In this document: positions 9,267 to 23,200 of the stretch, piece by piece
Layout of the letters: each line of letters opens with the position of its first letter
How positions within the stretch are numbered: the first letter of the stretch is position 1
Origin: Collodictyon triciliatum
Lineage: Eukaryota > CRuMs
DNA: 33,652 nt
Assembly (NCBI GenBank): GCA_043381765.1
Contig: JBHJMP010000901.1
Location: 1 to 33,652, forward strand
Direction of reading: 5' to 3'
Program-made: the position numbers and the translations under genes
Notes under the pieces: model-generated
Database searches by the model: none
Told to the model about the DNA's origin: nothing
Seen by the model: only the letters and a program-made list of their open reading frames with translations

Positions 9267-12200
9267 ATGGAAGAGAATCGAGCGCCTCGTATTACCCTAG
9301 AGGACCGACGGGTTCAATGGCTGCGGAAAGCGGTACTGGTCTTTAATCTATTTTATTATTATTCCCTTCGAGTTGTTGAAGGTCATAGACTTCTTTCGGT
9401 TTCTTTTATTTTTTCTCTTGTGACCTCATCTCTTTTAATTGCGACCACCGGGGAAAATTATTTTTATACATCATCGGACCTATTACTCTGTTTCCTTATC
9501 AAATCTACTCTAGGCTTGTAGCTTCCTCAACATCTATCCATACGCATTCGACGAGATGTTTAAACGTGGAGGAAATGGCCCAGCAAGCCCGATGGATGTT
9601 CTCTCTATGTTTCTTGACAACGCTTCCGCTATGACAATATTCTTCAGTGCCATTAAAGATGACGGTAACAGACATAATTATGTTACTAGAATCTGAATCC
9701 TACAAATCCTACGAATCCCAATTTTTTTTAAAATACCTCACCAAAAAATTAAAATAACGATAACAACCATGGTATGATTGCTATTTTTGATTGCCTTGAC
9801 ATTACTCTTGCATTTGCTAGCCAAGAAAGAGATTCTGAAACTGGAACAGGACATCCGCGCAGTCGAGGGTAACCAAAACTCGGATGACCATGCGCAAGGC
9901 GAAAACAGCGGGATGCGCCGTCGGAAGGTGAGTTTTCTGCGATTCTCGATATCCAAGCACAAAGTGCATCTATCTAATTAATCGTGTGGATTGGTTACTT
10001 TACAATTCCACCCATTAAATCAAACCGAATAATCCACCACAAAGGATGATACAATGGCACACGCTGTCATGCAGATACACACAATTCTTCCAGACAACAA
10101 TGGGCCCACAACGTATTTTATCCGTAACTTTGAAAATGCCATACCTAATGAAAGTAAGAACCCTTCATATTACAAAGTGATGCCAAACTTCTCTTTTACA
10201 ATTACATAGTTCTTTGTAATTATTTTGTTTGCCTATGGACTCATCAGACGATTGCAATCCATTCATGTAATTGGCACACTTACTCAATTTGTGCATGCTT
10301 AGTTGACCTATCACCGTACATTGAAGTTGGACTCTTCGTGGGCAACTACATCTCTATGCTAGAGCAGTCTATCACACATATTTATGGACCATTATTCAGT
10401 ACTTTGATGCAAAGAACTTCTGTGAGTCTTTCATTATTGCTAACAGGATAATAACCCGCTGTTCTTTTTTTTAAAAAAATAAAAATAAAAGACAAGTATA
10501 CATGAAATTTGCTTACATGAATATAAATAGGGTGACAGCCTAGACTCTGAGCCGAATATTTTGGAGCTGCATCTATCTGACACACTCAGAAACGAATTCT
10601 TATCCAGTACATATTAAATTTAGTTTCATTTACACGCTAAAGAATGCTCCAATCATGCACATTCGGCTTGAAGCACGGCATAAACTCATTCTTCTCAATA
10701 GATCTCCAAAAGTTTTCGTCTCACGTCACACATACAGTGCAACAAGTCAACGGAGATGTCAAGCTTAATATTCCGGAGATTATGATAACGAATCCTGCCA
10801 CCGCTGCGAAGGACTACGAGGTAATATGCAATGATATACAGGTGGATGACCATATAGGAGCCTAGTGTTCAATCTACGTACCCAAAACGATCAATCTTTT
10901 GGATTGTAGTAAAAATATTGAAGGTTTTGAACTACATGTATGTGATATATTAGATCGTCAGTGTTTTGGAGCAAGCGGGAGAAGAATGGACTGCATCGAT
11001 ATCTCAAGTCATTGAGCATCAATCCCACAATCTCTCCACAAAGAAGGTTACTTTGCCTTTCGCTCACCCAAATACTTCCGCATGCACCACCCTTGAGCTC
11101 ACATTAGTCGATTACACAACCTTTTACAGAAAGAAGCCGCAAGTAAATAAGCACTCATTAAACCGCCAATTACTTCATCTGATGGTTAGGGCCCCATGGC
11201 CGAAGTTGAGTACTGGAGAGCTCGTGCGTCAGCTTTCTCTACCATCTACGAACAATTAAACATGCCAAACGTTAAGATGATGATCAACACACTTAAAGCT
11301 GCAGACGCTGAAATGCTTACTGCCTATGAGCATCAGTACAAGGAACTGAGTAGTCACTATATGGTTGCCAAGGTATATACTTACATATCCGGGTTCCATC
11401 GCTTCTTCTGTATATATTTCGTGCAGAATCGCTGAGAAACGATAAAATATAGATAAAAGGCATTAATTCGATGGACTAATAATAAACAAACAAACAAAAA
11501 AAATAAAATTCAGGACAACGTCAAATTTCTGTCTACACTTGAGCGTCACTTCAAGAATCTATCGCAAGGTTCATTACTGACCATCCAAGATACACTGCCA
11601 TCCATGATGAATGCGATCAGAATGGTATGAAGCGAATGTTTCCTTCCAGCATAACTGATTCATATGAGGAATGATTTCGCTATTTTACGTATGCGGATTA
11701 ATAATTCTGATATATTTCATAGGTGTGGATTATATCGAGGCACTACAACAATGACGAGCGCATGGTCCCACTGATGGAACGCATAGCTCATGAAATTGCC
11801 TCCAAAGTTGCCTCTGTTATTACTCCTCTCAATGTAATTCTTCGAGCACCACCAGCTGAGGCCAAGCGAAAAATTAGCGAGGGGAAATCTGTCCTTGAAA
11901 AATGGAGAGAGGTCATTGAATTATTATTTTTTTAAACAAGGAGCTTATCATAACCTTTTCTATCATGATTCACAACAATATTCTGATACAACATCGAGAA
12001 AAGATAAATTCGTACTCAAACAATATGTTCTGGGTTATGAACTCGTGCAGACATACTTTGCCGTTCGCGAAAAAATTGAGCAAAGTGGGCGAGATGCCCG
12101 CTGGGAATTCGACAAGCGCAAGCTTTTTGAAAGGACAGATTATATGGCTGCTCGTTGTGCAGACCTTCTCGAAGTAACCCAAGTCCTGGAACAATTCTAC

Positions 12201-15200
12201 AATCTTCTTGGGCCAGAGTTGAAAGGTTTCTTTCAATTTATTTTCATTAAACTAAAATCTAGCAAATTGTGAGTATCCATTTTGCATAATTTTTTTTACA
12301 GTATGTCCGTTCAAGTAGTACCATATGTCTTCGTTTTTCATCTATAATCCAAGATCTTGAATTTTCATGCAGCCGTCACTGGAGATTCTCAGAGAATCGA
12401 CCAAGTATTGAGCAGAGTGGAAGGGCTAATTCTCCCAATCGAGTCCGTTCCCTTCGATATATTCGATAAACGATACCAAACAAGGTTTGAGTGGAAATAA
12501 TCTCGGCTTCATGTGCTGTACGACAATTTTATGCCCTTTGCTCATGATGTCGTCACTGTCGACGACATACTCAAAATATGTAACATACGTAGTATCTCAT
12601 ATTTGTTTGTTTTGATATCAACACCATTAATGATCTTTTAAAGAGAGAATCACCTCTAATCACTCTATGCTATCCTACCTAGCTGGGAGACTGTGATGAG
12701 CAAATTCCATGAGAATGTCGCTCAAATCGAAGACATGACAAAGCAGTTCATCGACGCATCCTTCAAGAAACTACGTTCGGCTGAGGGTGCTTTTGACCTT
12801 TTGCTTAAATTTAAAACATTGCAAAGCAGAACAGTCATCAACCAACAAATGATGCAAAAGTTTAGCGATATCCTCGCTCAATACTCCAAGGAACTGGATG
12901 CCGTCAAGTTTGTAGTGACAACCCTCGAAATATTTCGTCATTTTAACTTCATATGATCAACGAAGAAAAAAACCCCAATACATATGTCTTCCTTCTCTTT
13001 GCAGGGAGCTATTTGATTCGAACTACCAGAATCCCCCGTGTACCAGAAACCAGCCGCCGGTGGCTGGCGCAATCAACTGGTGCCGTTCACTTTTCCATAG
13101 AATCAAAAAGCCGATGCTCAGATTCATGACAGCTGATGGTATACTCTCTCTCTCTCTTGCTGGAAGTATTGATCATATATTCTATTTTATGTTTTGCAGA
13201 ATTCGTAATTGGATGCTACCCACATTATTGGTAGTGGTGTACGTTTTTATTAATCTATTGGTCTTTTTGTTGTTAGAAATGATGATGACTCCCGAAGGCA
13301 AGGCTGTACGTGCAAAATACATTCAAGTTGCTAGTGGCATGAGAGACTATGAAAATAAGGTAAACTGTTGGGATTCTTTTCTTTCAGACATTGCCTCTTA
13401 ATTGCTATACAGAAGCCTGTTTGCGATTACATCAAGCAAGTGCCAATGAACAAAATTTTATGCAGCTTTTCAATGAATGGCGTGAAACTGTCGACGCTAT
13501 CGCTATGGCACACCTCAAATCAAATATTCTGTCTGAGCTGAACGCAAAAGTATTTGTCAACTTCGATGAAAGTCTCACACGTCTTATCCGAGAAACAAAG
13601 TACTTGGACAGAATGGGGTAAGAATAATAATCAATTAATTTCTTTTTTATATTCTATTCCAGTTAACATTGCATGAACAAAAATACATCTCTTGCTCATC
13701 TCATCTATCCTCAGGCTGAATCCCATTCCCGAAATGGCTCTTAATGTGACACTTCAAGAAGAGAAGTACCATACAAACGTCGAAAACCTGAAGGTTTGTA
13801 CCTGTCTACACTTATTCGCTAGTCGTTGATGTTTTCACCGAAGGGTAAACATGTTGTCGATTCCTTTCATCACCGTTATATTTTTAGTCCATGTTGGCAA
13901 GTTATCACGGTGTTCTGGCTCTTCTTTCCAAACCCGAGGAAAGGCTCCTATCGGATCACATCAAGAAACTCAATCAATCTCTGGAGCCTGGAAAGAAGAC
14001 TCTGAATTGGAACTCCCTAGGAATTCCGCCCTTCATCGGAGATTGTAACAAGGTTGCCACAAAATTTTATTATTATTTCCTCTTACACTCACCCAAATAA
14101 TCATGCCTTTTTTATTCGATTCAAAGTACCCAAAAAATTAAAGCTAATATACATATGTTGTCTCAGTCAATAAATGAGTTTCAAACACTGGTGAATCAAG
14201 TTCAAAAGAACGCCTCAATTATCTCTGGAGTTATTGACCACATGAAAACGTCGACATTGGTAAGCCATGTCAATTACAGGAATCCATAAATCATTATTCG
14301 TCACTGATTTAATCGAGCGAAAGAAGAAAAAAAAAAGAAGACTAAGCTGAATGGCAATTCAGGTTCATGAACCTCCTAGCGAAGGTGTGGACATCTCCGA
14401 GATTCAAGACTTTTATGAATACATGGAGAAGACTCGCATTTCAACCCTCGATGTAAGTGATTGTGGCCTTTTCGTTTGATCCCTTCATGATTTATTTTAA
14501 ATCGATTAACATTTCGTACAAACTGTTTATTCAAACACTTAAATAAATAACATGTGATATGATATATGGCTTTATTTTCTCTAGACTCTCGTCAAAAAGT
14601 ACCGGACCATTGGGCCTTTGCTTGGTAAGATTGAAGAATTTGTTGCAGATACAAATACTGGAAAATCACCAAAATTGAGAGAATATTACAGTTTCTGGGA
14701 ACGCAAGATCTTCCATGCTTTAAACAGAGTAGGCGGAGCTTAACTGACTCTAAGATTTGAATCACATCCCTTTTTTCCTTTCCTTTCCTTTCCTTTCCTT
14801 TCCTTTCCTTTCCTTTCCTTTCCTTTCCTTTCCTTTCCTTTCCTTTCCTTTCCTTTCCTTTCCTTTCCTTTCCCTTCCATTTCTCAAACATTTTTTTTTT
14901 TTTGTACAACAGATGATTTTGGCTGGGATGACTTCGTTCCTCCACCTATTACGCTTTTCAAAAAGACCCGGACTGTCTGGCAAGCGCCCTTTGTTCAAAG
15001 TTGTTGTAAGCCTGAGCGCCCCTGAAATTATCGTCACTCCTCAATTCACGGATATTCATAAGGTATCACCGTTCTTTCGGCCACTATTAATCGGTCTCCA
15101 AAGTTTGGTGGTCCACACAAAGAAAGAAAAAAAACTTTGTATATATTATCCTCTGAAAACAAGGGCCCACAACCAGCTGGCATACCTACCTAATATGCAT

Positions 15201-17250
15201 ATCTTGTAGATCATCGGAAAGCTAGTCAAGAACACTGTTGAAAGTGCAAAACAATTTGTCCGCTGGATGGACGGAACATGTATCGAAACACCTCCCCAGT
15301 TTGTTACGGGTGACGACGAGGAACCTTACATGTTCACATTTTACTCCGATGTCAGTGCAAATCCACAGGTAAATACTCTTCTGTAGTATGCCCAGCGTGA
15401 GAAACATACCTGTGTTAATTTCCTAAAAAAAAAAAAAAATCTTCCCTCTGATTATAGTAAATTTGAATTGATCTCTACTTGACAGGTTGTTCGCACCATG
15501 CTTTTCCTCAACCAAAGCCTGCAAAAGACTTTCTCTACCATCAATAAATACTTGGAGGGATGGCGTAAATATAGACCTTTGTGGAAGAATGACAAAACAT
15601 CGACTCTGGATAAATTCACTCAAAAGACTCCTAACTGCGTGGCCTATGACGCGAAGCTTACCTTTTATAGCAAATTAGTCCAAGATGTCGATGCTCAGGT
15701 TTATTTCATTTGACTTCATTACTTCATTACTTAATGAACTTATTATCAAACCCGCTCCATTTTCTACGTAAAAATACATCAACCTTCATCCAAAATCAAA
15801 ACTAATGGAGGCAAAAAAGGTTCGCGAAAAAGACATCGATTTTGTTCGTCTTGACCTGGCGTCTCTTGTTGCATCCATCAAATCTGAAGCCTCTTCCTGG
15901 GTTGTGGCCATTGGAAAGCTTCTCACGGACTCTGCGTTTCCCAAACTTGTTGAGTTGCACCAACACTTCGATTCAGTTCTGACCGATATTTCGAAACACC
16001 CAGAGAACTTAACTGAGCTGAAGCATGTGCTGAATGTCATCGACCAACTTCAAGGCCAAGTTTGTTCGCCCATGACTGCATATAGCACTCTAACCAGTCC
16101 ACCTATCATCCACACTTGAACTTTAAAGACGCACAAGAATAGTACATCTACTAATCTGCGAACTGTTAAAAAACAAAAACAAACAATATTACTATTAGGC
16201 CTCTGACATTGAACTGAAGATTGCCGACATCGTGGAGAGATATCGAACACTAAAGCTATTCAAACTTACGATTCCAGAAAACCAGGTATCAAGAAAATGC
16301 AATGCCAATACCAATAATACCAATAATAATTGACCACTTTTCAGTAATCGCATCTTCCTTTCTCTTTCATGGTAACATGACCAAAATTTTATGAATTTGT
16401 TGCAAAGCTGTCTCTATCTGAGACCCTTGAAGACAAATGGGGTCGTCTTATTCTGTCAAGCAAGAAACTAGATGCCCAACTTGTCTCCATCAAGAGAAAA
16501 TTTACGGAGGTGAAAATAAAAAGCGCAAAACATGCCACATGCCGTTACTGATCTAATTATTACGTATCCCACATATATCCTAAAACAAACATACATATTA
16601 CACCCAAAGGTCACCAAAAAAGAAGTGGATGAGTTCCTCCAAATTACAGTGCTGTTCAGAAAGGAGTTTTCTGAAGCAGGCCCAGCGTCTGTAGAAGATG
16701 ACCTTGATAGGGTATGCCAGTCATCCCTCACAACCGCGGCACCATACGATGTATTTTGACCTTGGAACCTAATCAACAATCACTCAACTATAGGGAGTCG
16801 AACTTTGCAAGAAATTCAACACAGAACTAGGCAACCTCAATCAACGACGTGACGAGTTGGTTTTGGCTGAGAAACTCTTCAACATCCCAATCACAGACTT
16901 TTCAACCCTCCAGTCTGTTGAGCAAGAGTTGGCCGCCCTCGACAAAGTCTATGCTCTCTACGCCGAGCAGAAGGTTGCTAGATTGGTGTAAACCATTATG
17001 ATACCATTTGATATGAAAATTCACGCCATCCCAATTCATATTGCAACAATCTCTAATGTTATCATCTAATATGCTACTTCGCTTCAGGAAACCCTATCTA
17101 AATGGTCATCCATGCTTTGGGCCGATTTGGATATTCAAGTTCTGAATAAAGGAATCGAAGTTTTCACCTTGAGATTGAGGAAGCTTCCCAAGGAACTAAG
17201 GAGTTTGTCTCCGTACCAAGTCGTTGAGCAGAGAATCAACTCATTCAAAG
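9267..17250 (+). other. Dynein tail region: 31 short exons
   Basis: Exons: 9267-9332, 9514-9664, 9821-9927, 10045-10153, 10303-10421, 10531-10606, 10702-10820, 10954-11046, 11190-11372, 11514-11624, 11723-11911, 12051-12225, 12373-12484, 12683-12907, 13005-13138, 13277-13359, 13466-13617, 13715-13793, 13888-14052, 14167-14259, 14363-14452, 14585-14728, 14913-15062, 15210-15368, 15486-15698, 15811-16059, 16199-16285, 16408-16509, 16610-16711, 16794-16973, 17088-17250. Lengths sum to 4180 nt and phases are continuous. Most donors are GTAAGN, GTATN or GTTN and acceptors are YAG or AAG. The least certain edges are the 15811 acceptor (15819 would also keep frame) and the weak donors after 12225 and 12907. 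The encoded tail binds intermediate chains and its partner heavy chain. Confidence 0.85.
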
Positions 17251-20200
17251 GCAATCTTCAATCATCATAATATAATTTATAGATATTGATGACAATACGT
17301 ATCCACCAAGAACTGCTCGCTGTCCAATTGACACATGCAACTGCACCCACAGATTCCATCCCGCTGATGAGCGACCTCAAGAACGAAGCCCTGCGTGAGC
17401 GTCATTGGAAGAAACTTATGCAGGCCACAAACAAGTCATTTGACATGAATCCAAAGACCTTCACACTAGACAATCTGTTCGCCATGGAACTTCACAAGTT
17501 TGCCCTTATCATTTCGGAAATCACTAGTGGTGCTATGAAGGAATTGAACATCGAACAAGGCATTCAGGTTCTCGCTGAGACGTGGAGAAACAAAAAATTT
17601 GATATCAAGAGGTACTCAAAGGGAACCGAGGACCGCGGATTCATCTTGTGTGGTATCGACGATATCACCCAACTTCTTGACGACAATTTCATGAATCTCA
17701 TCACCATGTCCGCGTCACGGTTTGTGGCTCCTTTCCTTCCGCAGGTGCAGGAGTGGGAGAAGAGACTCTCTTTGATTGGAGAGGTTACTGAAATTTGGAT
17801 GCATGTCCAACGAAAGTGGATGTATCTCGAGAGCATTTTTGTTGGCTCTGATGACATCCGCCTCCAGCTCCCTGAAGAGGCGAAACGCTTTGATCGTGTC
17901 GACAAAGCATTCAAAAAGGTCATGGTGGAGACTGCAAAAAACACCCTTGTACTCGAGGCTTGCCATGCGGAAGGACGACTTCAACTCCTTCAAAATCTTG
18001 CAAGCGAACTTGACCTTTGTCAAAAGAGTCTTAGCGACTATCTGGAAACCAAAAGAAACTCCTTCCCGCGCTTCTTTTTCATCTCGGACGATGAACTGCT
18101 TAGCATTCTTGGCACACAAGATCCAAAGAATGTCCAAGAGCACATGATTAAGCTCTTTGACAATGTGCTGGGCCTCAAATTCGGCAGAAATGCCAAAACT
18201 GTGATTGGGATGTCGTCCACTGAAGATGAATACTGCGAGTTCCGAAACCCGGCGAGCTCTGAAGGCAATGTAGAGCACTGGATGTCTGGTGTTGAAGCTG
18301 AAATGCAAAAAACCATTCGCCAGATAACAAAGGAAGCCGTTTTCCACTATCCTAAAATCAAGCGTACAGATTGGATATTCCAATATCTAGCCATGGTTGT
18401 CTTGGTTGGCAGCCAAATCTGGTGGACTTGGGAGGTTGAAGATGTCTTTAACCAAGTCCGCGAAGGGAACAAACTGGCCATGAAGCAACTGTACACAAAG
18501 CTGTCCAAGCAAATCGACGATTTAGTGGAACAAGTCCGCGGAGATTTGACCAGCAACGACCGCAAGAAATACAACTCCCTCATCATCATTGATGTGCATG
18601 CTCGAGACGTCGTCGATCGCTTTGTCCGTGACAGTATACTAGATGCACGCGAATTTGAATGGGAAAGTCAGCTGCGTTTCTATTGGAACCGCACCCAGGA
18701 TGACATTATCGTGAACCAGTGCACTGGCACATTCTCCTTTGGCTATGAGTATATGGGAATCAACGGCAGACTGGTAATTACTCCTCTTACAGACCGTTGC
18801 ATTATGACCCTGACCCAGGCACTGTCCATGAAACTAGGAGGCTCTCCGGCAGGCCCAGCCGGAACCGGAAAGACTGAAACGGTCAAAGATCTGTCAAAGG
18901 CTCTAGCTCTTCTCTGTGTGGTTTTTAACTGCGGGGAGGGTCTCGACTACAAAGCCATGGGCCGAATCTTTTCCGGTCTGGTGCAGTCAGGCGGGTGGGG
19001 ATGTTTTGATGAATTTAATCGAATCGATGCAGAGGTGCTATCTGTCGTCTCCGTACAAATCAAGACCATCCAGATTGCCCTTCAACACGGATGGAAAAAG
19101 TTCCAATTTGAAGGCTCTGAAATCCCCTGCGACCCAAAGACAGGTATTTTCATTACTATGAACCCCGGCTATGCCGGACGCACCGAGCTACCAGACAATC
19201 TCAAAGCTCTCTTCCGTCCCGTTGTAATGGTTGTGCCAGATTTGGAGCTCATTTGTGAGATTATGTTATTCTCTGAGGGATTCAACACTGCTAAAGTACT
19301 TGCAAAGAAAATGACTGTTTTGTATAGACTGGCTCGAGAACAATTGTCGAAGCAGTACCACTACGACTTTGGCCTGCGTGCCCTCAAGTCTGTCCTGGTC
19401 ATGGCCGGTTCCCTGAAACGTGGCAGTCCAAATCTGCCCGAAGACGTGGTGCTTATGAGAGCTCTTCGCGACATGAATCTCCCAAAGTTTGTGTTTGAGG
19501 ACGTCCCCTTGTTCCTGGGCCTCATCAACGATCTTTTCCCTGGACTGTCATGCCCCCGCGTGCGGTATCCCCAGTTCCACGATGCAGTCGAGCAAAGCTT
19601 GAAAAAGAATGACTACCAACTTTTACCCGAACAAGTCGATAAGGTCATCCAACTTTATGAGACCATGCTGACCCGACACACAACCATGATAGTCGGCCCG
19701 ACAGGTGGAGGAAAAAGTGTGGTTCTAGAAACATTGGCGAAAGCCCAAACACACCTCGGCCTCCATACAAAGCTCTACGTGCTGAATCCAAAGGCGCAAC
19801 CTGTTTCCGAGCTGTACGGAGTTCTGGATCCAAACACTCGCGACTGGACCGATGGATTGCTGTCAAACATATTCAGAGAAATCAACAAGCCGACCGACCG
19901 CAAAGAGGCTCGTTACATCGTGTATGATGGAGATGTCGATGCTGTCTGGGTCGAAAATATGAACTCTGTCATGGATGACAACAGGCTCCTGACCTTACCC
20001 AATGGAGAGCGTATCCGTCTTCAGAAACATTGCGCCATGCTTTTCGAAGTGGCTGACCTTCAGTATGCATCTCCAGCCACCGTATCACGCTGTGGTATGG
20101 TTTACCTCGACCCAAAGAACCTCGGCTTCCGTCCGTTCTTTATCAAATACCTGACCACGCGCGCAAACTCTGTGGAACAGGAGATTCTCAAGAGTCTTTT

Positions 20201-23200
20201 CGACAAGTATGTCCCCAACTTGATATCATATGTCCTGGAGGGCGTGTCGGAAGGTGTGGTGACAAAGCGCCTAAAGTCCGTTATCCCCACACATGGTGTC
20301 AGTATGACGGCCCAGCTGTGTTCTCTATTGGACGCTATCATTCCGACTGATTCAACCACGAATGACCCGTCAGTTCTGGAGTCTGTTTTTGTTTATGCGC
20401 TTGTTTGGTCCATCGGTGCGCCGCTTCTTCAAGACGGGCGAGTCAAGTTCGACGCCCAGCTCAAGAAAATCAGCGACTTGATTATGATAGAAAATCCCAA
20501 CGTGTCTGTCGGCCCTGGGCAACTACCGACCTATCTCCCTACACTCTTTGAGTTCTACTTTGACATCAAACAAACAAAGTGGGTGCCATGGACCTCGCTT
20601 GTCACCTCCTTTGTCTCCCCACCAGACAAAAAGTTTTCATCCATTCTCGTGCCAACTGTAGACACTGTTCGCATCACATGGTTGCTCGAGTCTATGATTC
20701 GCGTCCGTCGTCCAATCCTGTTTGTTGGAGACTCAGGAACAGCAAAGACTGTGACTATTCAAAACTATCTCTCGCAAGCTGGTCACGAAGCGTTTGCCGT
20801 TTTGAACCTGAATTTCTCGTCCCGTACAAGCAGCCTTGACGTCCAGCGCACAGTTGAAGACAACGTTGAAAAGAGAACAAAGGACACATATGGCCCACCA
20901 CCGGGAAAGAGACTTTTGGTGTTTGTTGACGATGTGAACATGCCCCTTGTGGATACATATGGAACCCAGCAACCCATAGCTCTTTTGAAGCTCATCATCG
21001 AAAGAGGCGGGCTGTATGACCGAGGAAAAGACCTTAACTGGAAGTATATTCGCGACTTACAATTCATATCAGCCATGGCACCTCCCGGTGGAGGACGCAG
21101 TGCCGTCGACCCTCGCTTTGTGTCGCTGTTCTCTCTGATCAATGTCACATTCCCAAGCGACGAATCTCTTACTCGCATCTATGAGTCCATCCTCTCTGCG
21201 CATGTAGAGCACTTTTCAGAGTCTATCCAAAACATCGGAAAGCGCTTGACGCCTGTTATGCTCCAACTGTACCGCGCAATTGTGGAGCAACTTCCACCAA
21301 CGCCCTCTAAATTCCACTATATCTTCAACTTGCGCGACCTCAGCAGAGTATATGAAGGAATGTGTCTGGCAACCATCGACAAATTCGCCACGTCGTCCTC
21401 TTTTCTGCGGCTATGGAGAAATGAGTGTCTTCGCGTGTTCCACGATCGATTGATTTCGATGGAAGACAAGAGCTGGATGCAGGAGAAAATTAATGAAATT
21501 ATCAAAGCCAACTTCGAAGAGGATTACGATGCCGTCACTGCCGACCCTATTCTCTTTGGTGACTTTAGAAACGTAATGAATAAGGAAGATGCCTCTATTT
21601 ATGAGGACCTTCAAGACTACGACCATATCAAGCCCATTTTCGAGGAGGTGCTGGAAGATTACAATTACCACCACAAACCTATGAACCTGGTTCTTTTCCA
21701 GGATGCTCTGGAACACCTTACCCGCATCCATCGAATAGTTCGACGAAACCGTGGACACGCACTCTTGGTTGGATACGGTGGTAGCGGCAAGCAGAGCTTG
21801 ACTCGTTTAGCTGGCTATGCAGCAGGGTACGACATATTTGAAATTGTGCTTTCGCGAGGATACGGCGAGGTTGAGTTTCGAGAGGATTTAAAAAAACTGT
21901 ACCGACTGCTCGGTCTTGAGAATAAGAAAATCATTTTCCTGTTTACCGATGCGCACGTTGCCAAAGAAGGATTCCTGGAATTCATCAACAACATGTTGAC
22001 TTCAGGAATGGTTCCAGCGCTTTACCCTGACGACGAAAAGGACTCTATCATCAACAATATCCGTGATGAGGTGGTCACCAAGGGAATTTTTGACAGCAAG
22101 GAAAACTGTTGGAATTTCTTTATCAATAAATGCCGGGATAATCTACATATCGTATTATGTATGTCTCCTGCTGGGGAATTACTGCGTCGCCGCTGTCGCA
22201 ACTTTCCAGGCCTTGTCAATAACACGGTGATTGATTGGTTTACTCTGTGGCCTGAGCAAGCTCTTTATTCTGTTGCCAGTGTCTTTTTGGCGGAGGAGGA
22301 TTTGCCTGCCCGCAATCGCACAGACATCATCAACCACATGGTCATGGTCCACACGTCTGTTGTCAAGTTCAGTTCAGACTACGAAGCGCAGCTTAGGCGC
22401 AAAAACTATGTCACGCCCAAGAATTACTTGGATTTCATCAACAATTATCGCAAATTTTTGCGGGAAAACAGAAAGCGCATTGGCGATTTGACCACCCGTC
22501 TCGACGGAGGCCTCCAAAAGCTGATTCAAGTCGGAGCTGAAGTCGAGTCCATGAACGAAGACCTCGAAAAACAGCAAGTGATTGTAGCTGAAAAGACAAA
22601 CGCTAATGAGCAACTCCTGGAAATGATTTCGCAGAGAACAGCGATTGCCGAAGCGAAGCAGCAAATTGCCTCAAAGAAAGAAGAGGAGCAAAATATTATG
22701 AAAGAGAGCATCATTAAGGAAAAGGCTGAAGCTGAGCTGGCCCTGGAAGCCGCCCTTCCAGAACTCATGGCAGCCACAGAAGCTCTAAATACACTCACAA
22801 AGAACGATATCACTGAGATTCGTACCTTTGCTCAACCCCCTATTGCCGTCCAGGCAACTTGTGAGTGTGTCGCTATCATCCAACAAAAAGATACCCAATG
22901 GAAAAGCATCAAGGCGATGATGACGGCGCCAGACTTTTTGGATCAGTTAAAAAACTTCAATAAGGATTTGCTGAATGACAGGCTTATTCGCCAAGTGCGT
23001 GAAGTGATCAAAAAGAGGTCCCTTTCGGTCGAAGACATGGAAAACATCAGTAAGGCTGGCACAGGTCTCCTGAAATGGGTCTTTGCGATGGTCAATTACT
23101 ATGAAGTCGCAAAGACTGTGAATCCAAAGAAGCTTGCAGTCGCGCAGGCTGAAAAAAGCTTGAAAAAGAGCGAAGACGAATTGACGCGCACAAAGGCCGA

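Noticed and set aside
14592-15209. Lys/Arg/Gly or Phe/Pro/Leu/Ser repeat proteins around 14.8 kb
   Set aside because: These are translations of the TTTCC microsatellite in a dynein intron, joined by chance to exon sequence.
17286-17352. Start of a separate dynein motor gene near 17286
   Set aside because: The 22 codons before DSIPLMSD do not resemble dynein, and the upstream exons continue the DNAH10 tail in phase when a GC-AG intron is allowed.
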